Assembly (NCBI RefSeq): GCF_014084105.1 | Contig: NZ_CP048289.1 | Coordinates: forward strand, 5,589,922 to 5,653,921 | Direction of reading: 5' to 3' | From: Streptacidiphilus sp. P02-A3a | Lineage (GTDB): Bacteria > Actinomycetota > Actinomycetes > Streptomycetales > Streptomycetaceae | DNA: 64,000 nt | In this document: positions 1 through 9,403 of the stretch, in pieces | Layout: every line of letters begins with the position of its first letter | Numbering within the stretch: the first letter of the stretch is position 1 | Position numbers and translations under genes: made by a program | Notes under the pieces: generated by a model | What the model saw: only the letters and a program-made list of their open reading frames with translations | Told to the model about the DNA's origin: nothing | Database searches by the model: none

Positions 1-1537
1 CACACTGTCCAATGGCGGCCAGTACATCGCCGCGATCGACCAGGGCACCACCTCCAGCCGGTGCATCATCTTCGGCGCGGACGGCCGCATCGTCGCCGTC
101 GACCAGCAGGAACACAGCCAGATCTTCCCGCAGCCCGGCTGGGTCGAGCACGACGGCGCCGAGATCTGGACCAGAGTCCAGTCGGTCATCGCCGGGGCTC
201 TGGGCAAGGCCGACCTGACCAAGGACGACATCCGCGCGATCGGCATCACCAACCAGCGCGAGACCACCATCCTGTGGGACAGGCACACCGGCCGACCGGT
301 GCACAACGCCATCGTCTGGCAGGACACCCGGACCGAGGCGCTGTGCAAGGAGCTCGGCCGCAACGTCGGCCAGGACCGCTTCCGCCGGGAGACCGGCCTG
401 CCGCTGGCCAGCTACTTCGCCGGGCCGAAGATCCGCTGGCTGCTCGACAACGTGGACGGCCTGCGCGAGCGCGCCGAGGCCGGGGACATCCTGTTCGGCA
501 CCATGGACAGCTGGGTCATCTGGAACCTCACCGGCGGCCCGGACGGCGGCGTCCACGTCACCGACGTCACCAACGCCTCGCGCACCATGCTGATGAACCT
601 GCACACGCTGGAGTGGGACGCGAAGATCCTGGAGTCGATGCAGGTCCCGGCCCAGGTGCTGCCGGAGATCCGCTCCTCGGCCGAGGTGTACGGGCAGGCC
701 GTGGGCGCGCTCGCCGGGGTGCCGGTGGCGTCCGCGCTGGGCGACCAGCAGGCCGCGCTGTTCGGCCAGACCTGCTTCAACGTCGGCGAGGCCAAGAGCA
801 CCTACGGCACCGGCACCTTCCTGCTGCTGAACACCGGCGAGAAGGTGGTCAACTCGTACCACGGGCTGCTGACCACGGTCGGCTACCGGATCGGCGACCA
901 GAAGCCGATCTACGCGCTGGAGGGCTCGATCGCGGTCACCGGCTCGCTGGTGCAGTGGCTGCGGGACCAGCTCGGCATCATCTCCACCGCCGCCGAGATC
1001 GAGACCCTGGCCTCGACCGTGCGGGACAACGGCGGCGCGTACATCGTGCCCGCCTTCTCCGGCCTGTTCGCGCCCTACTGGCGCTCCGACGCGCGCGGCG
1101 TGATCACCGGGCTGACCCGCTACGTGACCAAGGGCCACCTGGCCCGCGCGGTGCTGGAGGCCACCGCCTGGCAGACCCGCGAGGTGGTCGACGCCATGGC
1201 CAAGGACTCCGGGGTGACCCTGACCGCGCTCAAGGTCGACGGCGGGATGACCAGCAACAACCTGCTGATGCAGTACATCGCGGACGCGCTGGACGCCCCG
1301 GTCGAGCGGCCGTTCGTGGCCGAGACCACGGCGCTGGGCGCGGCCTACGCCGCCGGGCTCGCGGTCGGCTTCTGGCCGGACCTGGAGACCCTGCGGGCCA
1401 ACTGGCACCGCGCCGCCGAGTGGACCCCGCACATGGACGAGGACACCCGCGCCCGCGAGTACAAGAACTGGCTCAAGGCCGTCGAGCGGACCATGGGCTG
1501 GATCGACGAGGAAGAGGAGGCCGCGGCCACGGACTGA
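1..1537 (+). CDS. glpK: glycerol kinase, 5' end cut off
   Basis: Phosphorylates glycerol with ATP to sn-glycerol-3-phosphate in the cytoplasm (FGGY kinase family). Reading from base 2, the protein opens with [11 protein letters not shown], the N-terminal phosphate-binding motif of the family. It continues with ITNQRETT, the WQDTRT segment and, near the C-terminus, the DGGMTSNN motif. About 511 codons are present against a usual 500-510, so only the start codon and perhaps a few residues lie left of the window. It is followed after 125 bases by glpD on the same strand, as in actinomycete glycerol operons, where a glycerol facilitator gene normally comes before it. Confidence 0.95.
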   Translation, partial: TLSNGGQYIAAIDQGTTSSRCIIFGADGRIVAVDQQEHSQIFPQPGWVEHDGAEIWTRVQSVIAGALGKADLTKDDIRAIGITNQRETTILWDRHTGRPVHNAIVWQDTRTEALCKELGRNVGQDRFRRETGLPLASYFAGPKIRWLLDNVDGLRERAEAGDILFGTMDSWVIWNLTGGPDGGVHVTDVTNASRTMLMNLHTLEWDAKILESMQVPAQVLPEIRSSAEVYGQAVGALAGVPVASALGDQQAALFGQTCFNVGEAKSTYGTGTFLLLNTGEKVVNSYHGLLTTVGYRIGDQKPIYALEGSIAVTGSLVQWLRDQLGIISTAAEIETLASTVRDNGGAYIVPAFSGLFAPYWRSDARGVITGLTRYVTKGHLARAVLEATAWQTREVVDAMAKDSGVTLTALKVDGGMTSNNLLMQYIADALDAPVERPFVAETTALGAAYAAGLAVGFWPDLETLRANWHRAAEWTPHMDEDTRAREYKNWLKAVERTMGWIDEEEEAAATD

Positions 1538-1662
1538 CCCCGGACCGCGGCGGGCGGGGCGCCCCACCGGAGCGTCCCGCCCGCACCACCCGCAGCACCA
1601 CCGAGACACCCCCCCCGAGAGGAGAAGGCAGGCCGCCCGAAAACGGCCTGTCGGACCATCAC

Positions 1663-3264
1663 ATGAACAGCATCCCGACCCTGGGCGCCAACCACACCGT
1701 CAACCGGGCGCAGACCCGGCAGCTGCTCAGCAGCGCCACCTACGACCTGCTGGTGATCGGCGGCGGCATCCTCGGCACCGCGGTCGCCTGGACCGCCGCC
1801 CAGTCCGGGCTGCGGGTCGCCATGGTGGACGCCGGGGACTTCGCCGGCGCCACCTCCAGCGCCTCCTCCAAGCTCGTCCACGGCGGGCTGCGCTACCTGC
1901 AGACCGGCGCGGTGAAGCTGGTCGCCGAGAACCACAAGGAGCGCCGGGCGCTGGCCACCGACGTCGCGCCGCACCTGGTCAACCCGCTGACCTTCTTCGT
2001 GCCGGTGTACAAGGGCGGCCCGCACAGCGCCCCCAAGCTGGGCGCCGGGGTGTTCCTCTACTCGGCGCTGTCGGCCTTCCGCGACGGCATGGGCCGGGTC
2101 TCGACGGCGGCGCACGCGGCGCAGCAGGTGCCCGCGCTGCGCACCGAGGGGCTGCGCTCGGTCGCGGTCTACGGCGACCACCAGATGAACGACTCGCGGG
2201 TGGCGGTGATGACCGTGCGGGCGGCGGTGGACTCCGGCGCGGTGGTGCTCAACCACGCGGAGGTGACCGGGCTGCGGTTCTCCACGAGCAAGGGGGGCAC
2301 CGGGACCAGGGTGACCGGCGCGGAGCTGCGGGACCGGCTGGACGGGACCGAGTTCGGCGTCAACGCCCGGCTGGTGCTGAACGCGACCGGCCCGTGGGTG
2401 GACCACCTGCGGCACATGGAGGACCCGACCGCGGCCCCCAGCATCCGGCTGTCCAAGGGCGCGCACGTGGTGCTGAAGCGGAAGACCCCGTGGCGGGCGG
2501 CGCTGACCATCCCGATCGACAAGTACCGGGTGTCCTTCGCCATCCCGTGGGAGGACCACGTGCTGTTCGGCACGACCGACGAGGAGTACACCGGCGACCC
2601 GGCGGACGTGCGGGCGACCGAGGCCGACATCGACCAGATCCTGGGCGAGGCCGGGCACGCGGTGCGCGACGAGCACCTGGACCGCGACCTGGTCACCTAC
2701 TCCTTCGCCGGGCTGCGGGTGCTGCCCGGCGGGCCCGGGGAGACCGCGGCGGCCAAGCGCGAGACGGTGGTGACCGAGGGCCGGGGCGGGATGCTGTCGG
2801 TGGCCGGGGGCAAGTGGACCACCTACCGCCACATCGGCCGGGTGGTGCTGGAGAAGCTGGCGCAGGTGTCGGGGGCGGGGCTGGCCGAGGACATCTCGGT
2901 GATCCCGCGCACGGTGCCGCTGCCGGGTGTCGGCAGCCCGAACGCGGTCGCGCACCGGCTGCTGGTGGACCGCGAGCCGGGGGCGCGGATGGACCCGCTG
3001 GTGGCGCGCCACCTGGCGACGCACTACGGGACGCTTTCCTTCGAGATCGCCCAGCTCATCGACGAGAACCCGGAACTCGGCCGCCCGATCCACCAGGACG
3101 GTCCGGATGTGTGGGCGCAGGTCGCCTATGCTGCTTCCCGGGAATGGGCGCAGACCGCGGACGACGTGCTGCGGCGGCGTACCACCATGGTCGTGCGCGG
3201 GCTGGACACCCCTGAGGTGCGGACCGAGGTCGAGTCCTACCTGGCGGCGCACCGGGTGGTGTGA
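1663..3264 (+). CDS. glpD: glycerol-3-phosphate dehydrogenase, FAD-dependent
   Basis: Oxidises sn-glycerol-3-phosphate to dihydroxyacetone phosphate and passes electrons to the quinone pool; peripheral membrane flavoprotein of 533 residues, a normal length. The FAD-binding Rossmann motif LLVIGGGILG lies near residue 30, followed by GATSSASSKLVHGGLRYL, typical of GlpD. The C-terminal part carries AGGKWTTYR and the helical cap domain. The chosen ATG (1663) is the first in frame, but the only strong ribosome-binding sequence (GAGAGGAGAAGG, about 1617-1628) lies some 35 bases upstream. The start may therefore be imprecise, or the leader may fold. It is probably cotranscribed with glpK. Confidence 0.94.
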   Translation: MNSIPTLGANHTVNRAQTRQLLSSATYDLLVIGGGILGTAVAWTAAQSGLRVAMVDAGDFAGATSSASSKLVHGGLRYLQTGAVKLVAENHKERRALATDVAPHLVNPLTFFVPVYKGGPHSAPKLGAGVFLYSALSAFRDGMGRVSTAAHAAQQVPALRTEGLRSVAVYGDHQMNDSRVAVMTVRAAVDSGAVVLNHAEVTGLRFSTSKGGTGTRVTGAELRDRLDGTEFGVNARLVLNATGPWVDHLRHMEDPTAAPSIRLSKGAHVVLKRKTPWRAALTIPIDKYRVSFAIPWEDHVLFGTTDEEYTGDPADVRATEADIDQILGEAGHAVRDEHLDRDLVTYSFAGLRVLPGGPGETAAAKRETVVTEGRGGMLSVAGGKWTTYRHIGRVVLEKLAQVSGAGLAEDISVIPRTVPLPGVGSPNAVAHRLLVDREPGARMDPLVARHLATHYGTLSFEIAQLIDENPELGRPIHQDGPDVWAQVAYAASREWAQTADDVLRRRTTMVVRGLDTPEVRTEVESYLAAHRVV

Positions 3265-3324
3265 ACCTCCGGGAGGCGGGCAGGGTCCGGGCGTCGGCGC
3301 GCAGTGGAGAGACGGGGAGCTGCG

Positions 3325-3573
3325 ATGGGGAGACGTGTGACGGACCGTTCGCGGACGGCGCGGGCCAGGCTCCTGGTGAGCCTGGCCCTCACGCTGACCA
3401 CGCTGCTGTACACGGTGGTGTGCCAGCTCGCCCACAGCGGCTACACCGTCCTGGGGTTGACGCTGACCGGCTTCGGGATCTTCGCCACCACCTGGTTCCT
3501 GCTGGACGCCGGGATCGCCTGGCAGGAGGACGTCAAGCGGCGGCGCGCACCGCAGCCGGCCCGCCGCCGCTGA
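3325..3573 (+). CDS. small membrane protein downstream of glpD
   Basis: A protein of 82 residues with a basic N-terminus, two hydrophobic segments (from LLVSLALTLTTLLYTVV and from VLGLTLTGFGIFATTWFLL) and a strongly basic tail (KRRRAPQPARRR). Start chosen at ATG 3325 because GGGGAG lies 5-6 bases upstream; a GTG at 3304 is also in frame. It begins 60 bases after glpD on the same strand and may end the glycerol transcription unit. Streptomyces glycerol operons have been described with an extra gene (gylX) after the dehydrogenase gene. This could be its counterpart, but I cannot show homology. Function unknown. Confidence 0.6.
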   Translation: MGRRVTDRSRTARARLLVSLALTLTTLLYTVVCQLAHSGYTVLGLTLTGFGIFATTWFLLDAGIAWQEDVKRRRAPQPARRR

Positions 3574-3592
3574 GCGGTGGCGGGCCCGCCGG

Positions 3593-3622
3593 GGCGCTGA
3601 CCGGGGTGTCGGTCAGAGCGCC
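3593..3622. terminator. hairpin between convergent genes
   Basis: GGCGCTGACC (3593-3602) pairs with GGTCAGAGCGCC (3611-3622), with one bulged A. It sits where the small membrane protein gene and the convergent SGNH esterase gene end, and overlaps the last codons of the latter. Probable bidirectional terminator without a T-run, as is common in GC-rich actinomycetes. Confidence 0.45.
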
Positions 3623-4410
3623 GCTCGGAACGCCGCGAGGTAGCCGTCGGCCTGGCCCTCGGCGGTGGGGTGGTAGGAGTCGGAGACGGGCCAGGTCACC
3701 GAGTTGACCCAGGAGTCGGAGTCGCAGATCTCGTGCCCGGAGAAATAGCCGCGGACGTCGGCGAAGGTGAAGCCGGAGTACTTGGCGACCTGGGCCGCGA
3801 TGACGCTGTCCAGGGTGTCGGCCGCGCCGTTGAGGGCGGTGCGGGACTTGGTGGACAGGCCGACGCAGCCGCTGGACTGGCTCAGGTCGTACAGCTCCGG
3901 GTAGCCCATGACCACGACCCGGGCGTTGGGGGCGTCGCCGCGGATGTCCTGGTAGAGGGTGTCCAGGGTGCCCGGGAGGGTGCTGGTGGCCTGCTGCTCG
4001 GCGGAGGAGATCTCGCTCAGGCAGGTGCTCTGCGAGTACAGCACGCAGTCCTCCATCACCGTGGAGAAGCCCACGTCGTCGCCGCCGTCGGTGAGGCTGA
4101 CCAGGCCGGTGCCGGAGCCCAGCGCCGAGAGCTGGCCGCTCTCGATGTCCGGGGCGGTGGCGCCGGTGCAGGCCTGGAAGCTGAACGAGCTGGGGTCCAC
4201 CGCCTGCTGGTACAGGTAGGGGTAGGCGGCGGTGCTCTGGTCACAGCTGTTCAGGTAGTCGCTGGTGGAGCCGACGCCTGCGGAGTACGAGTCGCCGAGG
4301 GCGACGTAGCCGCCGGTGGCGGCACTGGCGGTGGGGGCCAGGGCCAGCATGGACGTCGCGGTCATCGCGACGACGACGGCTCCGGTCATCAGGGCAGGGA
4401 AGGGCCGCAC
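3613..4410 (-). CDS. secreted SGNH/GDSL esterase-lipase
   Basis: Predicted extracellular ester hydrolase of 265 residues. A signal peptide covers about residues 1-30 (cleavage near ASAATGG). Block I is ALGDSYSAG with nucleophile Ser41, and block V is SDSYHP with Asp244 and His247 as the acid and base. Six cysteines in the mature part fit the disulfide-stabilised lipases of Streptomyces. Block III reads GGDD (109-112), where the family usually has GGND, so the oxyanion-hole Asn is replaced by Asp. It stands alone, facing away from the glycerol genes. Substrate unknown. Confidence 0.88.
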   Translation of the reverse strand: MRPFPALMTGAVVVAMTATSMLALAPTASAATGGYVALGDSYSAGVGSTSDYLNSCDQSTAAYPYLYQQAVDPSSFSFQACTGATAPDIESGQLSALGSGTGLVSLTDGGDDVGFSTVMEDCVLYSQSTCLSEISSAEQQATSTLPGTLDTLYQDIRGDAPNARVVVMGYPELYDLSQSSGCVGLSTKSRTALNGAADTLDSVIAAQVAKYSGFTFADVRGYFSGHEICDSDSWVNSVTWPVSDSYHPTAEGQADGYLAAFRAAL

Positions 4411-4630
4411 GGTAACCTCCGCGAAGGGTGGGGAGAGGGGTTGCGCGCTCGCTCTTGGCGATTGCTACCCAGGAGTAGCAGGCATCCGGCGCCCCGAGAA
4501 AGAGGCGTGCGGCGAAGTTCTGCTTCCCGGACCGGCATTTCATCTGGCGTGCACATGACCATCACACCGGCTCCCTGACTGTTACCCCCGCTTCACCACC
4601 GCACCGGCCGCACCACCCGTCCCCGGCGGC

Positions 4631-7600
4631 TCAGCCGACCGGGCGGCGGTAGATCCGGGTGGAGGTCAGCTCGCCCTGGATCTCCGGGGCGTCCGGGTCC
4701 ACCGCCGGCAGGCCCGGACGCAGGTGCTCCTCCACCGAGATGAACTTCTGCCCCGCCCGCAGGTCGGCGTCGTTCCGCAGCCGGATGATCAGCGGGAACT
4801 CGGCCAGGGCGTTCGCGTCCAGCAGACCGGTGGTGTAGATCAGCTGGACGCCCAGGGCCGAGGCCACCGCCCGCTGGAGCTCGATCAGGTAGGTGGCGTT
4901 GGCCCGGCCGATCGGGTTGTCCAGGAACAGCGTGCCCGCGTGCGCCAGCCGGGCCTGGCCCTGGTCGTTGGAGCGCAGCGCGGCCATGGTGCAGTAGAGC
5001 GCGATGGCGGCGGTCAGTAGCTGGCCGCCGGAGAAGACGTCCGACATCTGGCTGACCGAGACCCGCTCGGCGCGCAGCACCGCGTCCGGCTTCAGGATCT
5101 CCACCGCCACGCCCTTGGGCTCCAGCGCCGCGTGCACCCCGCGCAGCAGCAGCGACATGCCGTCGCGGCGGCCCCAGTCGCTGCCGCCGGTGGCGGCCCC
5201 GGCGCCGCTGGTGCGGCGGACGGCGGCGCGGGTGGCCTCGTCGATGACCTCGCCCAGGCGTTCGGTCAGACCGGCGTGGTCCGGGTCCTCGAAGCGGATC
5301 CGGAGGAACTCCTGCCCCGACCACTCCCCCAGGCCCTCGGGCAGCCGGGACAGCCGCTGGGCGGCCCGGAGCGTCGCCAGCGAGGTCTCGACCAGGCCGC
5401 GCAGCCGGTCCACGATGCTGTCGCGGTTGCGTTCCAGCTGCTCCAACTCGTCGGTGAGCACCCGCAGTCGGGGCGCGAACGCGGTGGCCCAGGCGGCGGC
5501 GTGGTCCGGCAGCAGCGCGGCCGGCAGCTCCCGGATCTGCTGCCGGGCGGGGGTGCGCACGACCTCGTAGCGGATCGCGTTGGCGTGCCGGACCAGCGCG
5601 TCGGCGGCGTCGCGGACGGCCAGGTCGGCGGCGGCCAGGTCGGCCCCGGCGGCCCGCAGGGTGCGCCGGGTGTCGGCGGCGGCCTGCCGGGCCTCGGCCA
5701 GGCTGCCCGGGTAGGGCGCGGGCGGCTCCTCCTCGGCCTCGGCCGCGCCCGGGGCGGGGTCGCGCAGGCCGTCGCGGAGCTGCGCGGCGCAGTCGTCGAA
5801 GTCGGCGGCGGCCAGCTGCGCGGCCTCCAGGGTGCGCTGCAGGTCCGCGTGCGCGGCCCGGCCCGCCGCCAGGACGTCGGTGCGGCGGGCGAGTTCGGCG
5901 GTCGCGGTGCGCAGCAGCGCCTGGGCGTGCTCCGGGTCGCCGGGAACCAGCTCGTCCGGCAGTTCGGTGTGGGCGTCGCCGGTGACCGGGGCGCTGCGCT
6001 CGGCCTCGCCGCGCAGCCGCCCGAGCTGCTCGCTGGCGGCGGAGGCGCGGGTCTCGATGGTCTGCACGAGTTCCTCGGCGCGACCGGCGGCGGCCTGCCG
6101 GGACGGGCCGTCGGCGCCGTCGGGGCTGGTCAGCAGCTCCTCGGCGCGGCCCCGGACCTTGTTGGTGAGCCGGTCGAGCTCGATCCGGGCGGCGGTCTCC
6201 TCGCCCTCGGCGCGGGCCTGCTCGGCGCGCAGGTCCGCGCCGACGCCGACCTGCTCGTACAGCTGCGAGGCGGCCCGGTGGGCCTCGCGCAGCGCGGGCA
6301 GCGAGGCTTCCGGCCGCTGGGCCCGCGGCCCGGCGTCCGGCTCGGCGCTCTCCTCGGCGCTGGGCAGTTCGGCGCGCTCGGCGCGCAGCACCCGGACCGT
6401 GCGGCGGGCGTCGTCGGCGCCGCGCTGGGCCGCGCGGCGGTCCTCGTCGGCGGCCTGGGCCCGGTCCTCGCACAGCAGTTGCCGCTGCTCGGCCTCGGCC
6501 GCCTCGTCCGCGAGGGTGCGCAGCCGCCCGGCCCAGCCGGTGCGCTCGCGCAGCCGGAAGGCCAGGCCGGTGAGCGCGTCGGCGCGGCGGCGGGCCTGCT
6601 GGGCGGCCTCGGCCCGGTCGTCCCGCAGCCGCACCGCCCCGCTCTGCTCGGCCTCGGCCTCGGCCAGTTCGGCCCGGGCGGCGGCGAGCTCGGCCATGGC
6701 CAGCTCCGTCGCGGTACCGGCGGCGGCGACGTCGGCGGCCAGCTCGGCCAGGCGTCCGGCCGGGCAGCGGGTACGCCAGGAGGCCAGGCGCCCGGCGAGC
6801 ACCCGGTCCGCGCCGAGCCGGGCGGCGAGCTCGCGGATCCGCTCGTCCCGGGCCAGGGCCCGGTCGCGCAGCTGGCGGCGCTCCTCGTCGGCGGCGTTCT
6901 CGTCGTGCATGGCCGGGTTCGGCGGGACCAGGAACAGGTCGGCCCCGGCCGTCCCGGTGTCGGTGACCGGGGCGAGCAGCGCGGCCGCGGTGCCGACGGC
7001 GACGGCGGAGCGCGGCAGCAGCGCGGCCCGGGCCAGCACCTCGCGGGCCCGCAGCAGCGCCGCCGGGTCGGTCACGATCACGCCGTCGACCAGCTGCGGC
7101 CGGGCGTCCAGGATCCGGTCGTGGTCGACCGGGTCGACCGACTGCGCCAGGTAGCGCCAGCCGGGCAGCGCCGGGACGCCGTGCTCGCCCAGGTACTCGA
7201 CGGTGGCCAGCACGTCCGGGCCGGGCGGCAGCAGGCCGCCGTCGCCGAGGGCGGCCAGCACCCGGGAGTCGTCGGCGGCGGCCGTGCGCAGGTCGAACAG
7301 GGTGCGCTCGGCGGCGGCGACGGAGTTGTCGAGCAGGTCGCGCAGCGAGTCGGCGGCGCGGTCGAAGGCGTCCGGGGTCACCCCCCGCGGGTCGTCCGGT
7401 TCCAGGCCGAGCAGGTCGGCGGCGCGCGGGTCGGCGGCCAGCCGGGCGGCGGTGTCCTGCTCGGCGTCCAGCACCGTGCGGGCCGCCGCCAGCGCGTCGT
7501 TGGCGCGGGCGGCGGCGAGTTCGCCGCGCCCGGCCCGGGCGGCGGCCTCGCGGGTACGGGTGGCGGCCGCGTCGGCGGCGGCCCGGGCCTGCTCCCAGGC

Positions 7601-9322
7601 GGCGGTGGTCTGCTGCTCGGCTCCGGCCGCGTCCAGCGCGGCCCGGGCCGGGTCGACCGCGTCGGGCTCGCCGTCGCCGCCGTCGATCCAGCCGGAGCGG
7701 ACCGCCGCCTGGGTCTCCTGCTCGACCTCGGCCAGCCGCTGGCGCAGGTGCTCGGACTCACTGCGGGCCTTCTGCCCGGCGGTCGCGGCGGCGGTGGCGT
7801 CGCGGCGGGCGGCGGCGCCCTCGGCCTGCAGGGCCCCGGCCCGCTGCTCCTCCTGGTCGGCCTGGGTCTCGGCGGCGGCAGCGGCCGTCTCCAGCGCCCG
7901 GACCAGCGCGTGCGCGGCCCGGGTGCGGGCGGCCAGGGCCGGGGCGGCGTCGCGTTCGGCCTCGCGGATCGCGGCCGAGACCCGGGCCGAGCGGTCGGCG
8001 GCGGCGCGGTGCCGCAGCACCGTCTCGGTGGCCTGCCAGGCGGAGTGCAGGGTGCGCGCGTCCAGCAGCTCGCGGCGCAGCGCGGCGGCGGTGCCGGTGG
8101 CGGCGGCCAGCGCCAGGCTGGCGTGCCGATGCGTCAGCTCGGCGGTGACCAGTGACTGCCGGGTGCGGGCGGCGTCGGCGTCGGCGACCACGGTGGCGGC
8201 CTCGGCGACCTGCTCGGCGAGCTCCCGGGAGCGCTCGCGCTCGGCGGTGGCGCGGACGGTGAGGGTGCGGGCGAGCCTGCGGGTGCGGCGTTCGGCGGCG
8301 CGGTGCGTCTCCCGGACCGACTCGCGGGCCTCGGCGGACTCGGCGATCCGGCGCAGCAGGTCCAGCGAACCGGCGGTGAAGTCGCGTTCGGCGGTGAGCT
8401 CGGCGCGACGGCCCAGCTTCGCGGCGAAGCCGTGCACCAGGTCGGCCAGGCCGTCGGTGTCGCGGGTGTCGGTGACGGCGCGCAGCAGCAGGTCGGTGAA
8501 GTCGGCGTCGTTGCGGACCGCGAACAGCCCGGCCGCCTCGCCCTCGTCGGCGTTCATCTCCCGCTGGTAGCGGAACAGTTCCGGGTCCAGGCCGAGGCCG
8601 CCCAGGTGCTCGATCCAGCGGTCGTGGCCCTCCTCCCAGGTCAGGTCGAGGTCCGGGTAGGCCTTTCCGGCCTCGGTGAGGGCGTCCCGGAAGCCCTTCA
8701 TGGTGCGGCGCCTGCCCCGGGCCGAGAAGGGGCGGCGGACCGCGTCCCCGGCCACCCCCGGGGACGGCGCGGGGGCGGGGCCCAGGCTCTCGGCGGCGGG
8801 GGCCCGGCCGGGCGCGGGCAGCAGCACGGCGTGTTCGGCGACCGGCAGCGACTCCAGGCTGAGCCCGGGGCCGGGCCGGAAGGAGTACCAGGCCTCGGCG
8901 AACTTGCGCGGGTCGGCCGAGACCTGGCGTCCGCGCCACTCGCTGACCTTGCCGACGACCACGCTCTCGCCGGTGACGGTGTGCTGCCACTCCAGGGCGA
9001 CGTGTCCGCAGTCGTCGGCGAGCAGGAACTTGCGCAGCACGCCGGAGCTGGCGCCGCCGAGGGTGTTCCGGTGGCCCGGCAGCATCACCGAGAAGATCAG
9101 CTTCAGCAGCACCGACTTGCCGCCGCCGTTCTCCAGGAAGAGCACCCCGGCCGGGGCCGGGCGGCGGACCGGGCCCGGCTGCTCGTCGTCGAAGAAGCCG
9201 GGCTGCCGGGGCGCGGGGTCAGGGACCGGGTCGCCGACATCGCTCAGGTCGAGCACGGTGTCGGCGTACCGCGCACCGGCTGGGCCGATGGAGTACAGGC
9301 GGACCCGGTTCAGCTCGTACAT
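4631..9322 (-). CDS. SMC/MukB/JetC-like coiled-coil ATPase
   Basis: Very large ATPase (1563 residues) with the split ABC layout of SMC proteins. The N-terminal head has a P-loop at 63-70 (LENGGGKS) and is followed by long Ala/Glu/Arg-rich coiled coil. A non-coiled, hinge-like region spans about 690-806, close to the midpoint, then more coiled coil. The C-terminal head has signature SGGQ at 1431 and Walker B GTLFLDNP at 1463-1470. The first Gly of the P-loop is Leu, and the usual catalytic Glu after the Walker B Asp is Asn. It is the third gene of a minus-strand set with putative kleisin and KITE genes upstream (81-base gap). By family knowledge such complexes (MukBEF, MksBEF, Wadjet) extrude DNA loops and act in chromosome folding or plasmid exclusion. 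Which applies here is open. Confidence 0.85.
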   Translation of the reverse strand: MYELNRVRLYSIGPAGARYADTVLDLSDVGDPVPDPAPRQPGFFDDEQPGPVRRPAPAGVLFLENGGGKSVLLKLIFSVMLPGHRNTLGGASSGVLRKFLLADDCGHVALEWQHTVTGESVVVGKVSEWRGRQVSADPRKFAEAWYSFRPGPGLSLESLPVAEHAVLLPAPGRAPAAESLGPAPAPSPGVAGDAVRRPFSARGRRRTMKGFRDALTEAGKAYPDLDLTWEEGHDRWIEHLGGLGLDPELFRYQREMNADEGEAAGLFAVRNDADFTDLLLRAVTDTRDTDGLADLVHGFAAKLGRRAELTAERDFTAGSLDLLRRIAESAEARESVRETHRAAERRTRRLARTLTVRATAERERSRELAEQVAEAATVVADADAARTRQSLVTAELTHRHASLALAAATGTAAALRRELLDARTLHSAWQATETVLRHRAAADRSARVSAAIREAERDAAPALAARTRAAHALVRALETAAAAAETQADQEEQRAGALQAEGAAARRDATAAATAGQKARSESEHLRQRLAEVEQETQAAVRSGWIDGGDGEPDAVDPARAALDAAGAEQQTTAAWEQARAAADAAATRTREAAARAGRGELAAARANDALAAARTVLDAEQDTAARLAADPRAADLLGLEPDDPRGVTPDAFDRAADSLRDLLDNSVAAAERTLFDLRTAAADDSRVLAALGDGGLLPPGPDVLATVEYLGEHGVPALPGWRYLAQSVDPVDHDRILDARPQLVDGVIVTDPAALLRAREVLARAALLPRSAVAVGTAAALLAPVTDTGTAGADLFLVPPNPAMHDENAADEERRQLRDRALARDERIRELAARLGADRVLAGRLASWRTRCPAGRLAELAADVAAAGTATELAMAELAAARAELAEAEAEQSGAVRLRDDRAEAAQQARRRADALTGLAFRLRERTGWAGRLRTLADEAAEAEQRQLLCEDRAQAADEDRRAAQRGADDARRTVRVLRAERAELPSAEESAEPDAGPRAQRPEASLPALREAHRAASQLYEQVGVGADLRAEQARAEGEETAARIELDRLTNKVRGRAEELLTSPDGADGPSRQAAAGRAEELVQTIETRASAASEQLGRLRGEAERSAPVTGDAHTELPDELVPGDPEHAQALLRTATAELARRTDVLAAGRAAHADLQRTLEAAQLAAADFDDCAAQLRDGLRDPAPGAAEAEEEPPAPYPGSLAEARQAAADTRRTLRAAGADLAAADLAVRDAADALVRHANAIRYEVVRTPARQQIRELPAALLPDHAAAWATAFAPRLRVLTDELEQLERNRDSIVDRLRGLVETSLATLRAAQRLSRLPEGLGEWSGQEFLRIRFEDPDHAGLTERLGEVIDEATRAAVRRTSGAGAATGGSDWGRRDGMSLLLRGVHAALEPKGVAVEILKPDAVLRAERVSVSQMSDVFSGGQLLTAAIALYCTMAALRSNDQGQARLAHAGTLFLDNPIGRANATYLIELQRAVASALGVQLIYTTGLLDANALAEFPLIIRLRNDADLRAGQKFISVEEHLRPGLPAVDPDAPEIQGELTSTRIYRRPVG

Positions 9323-9403
9323 GGGGTGTCAGATCTCCGTGCTCGGTGGGTCGGGGGCGTTCGGGCGTGCGGGTCGGGCGTTCGGGTCGGGCGTTCGGGT
9401 CGG

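Noticed and set aside
61-1662. Open frame fused ahead of glpD (about 530 codons)
   Set aside because: It is the +1 shadow of glpK: Arg/Pro/Gly-rich, without motifs. The GlpD protein clearly begins at 1663.
1345-3435. Long minus-strand open frame antisense to glpK/glpD
   Set aside because: His/Arg/Pro-rich shadow translation caused by high GC at third positions; the plus-strand genes are certain.
5132-8155. 1000-codon plus-strand frame opposite the SMC-like gene
   Set aside because: Gly/Arg/Val repeat-like composition with no recognisable domain; antisense shadow of a long coiled coil.
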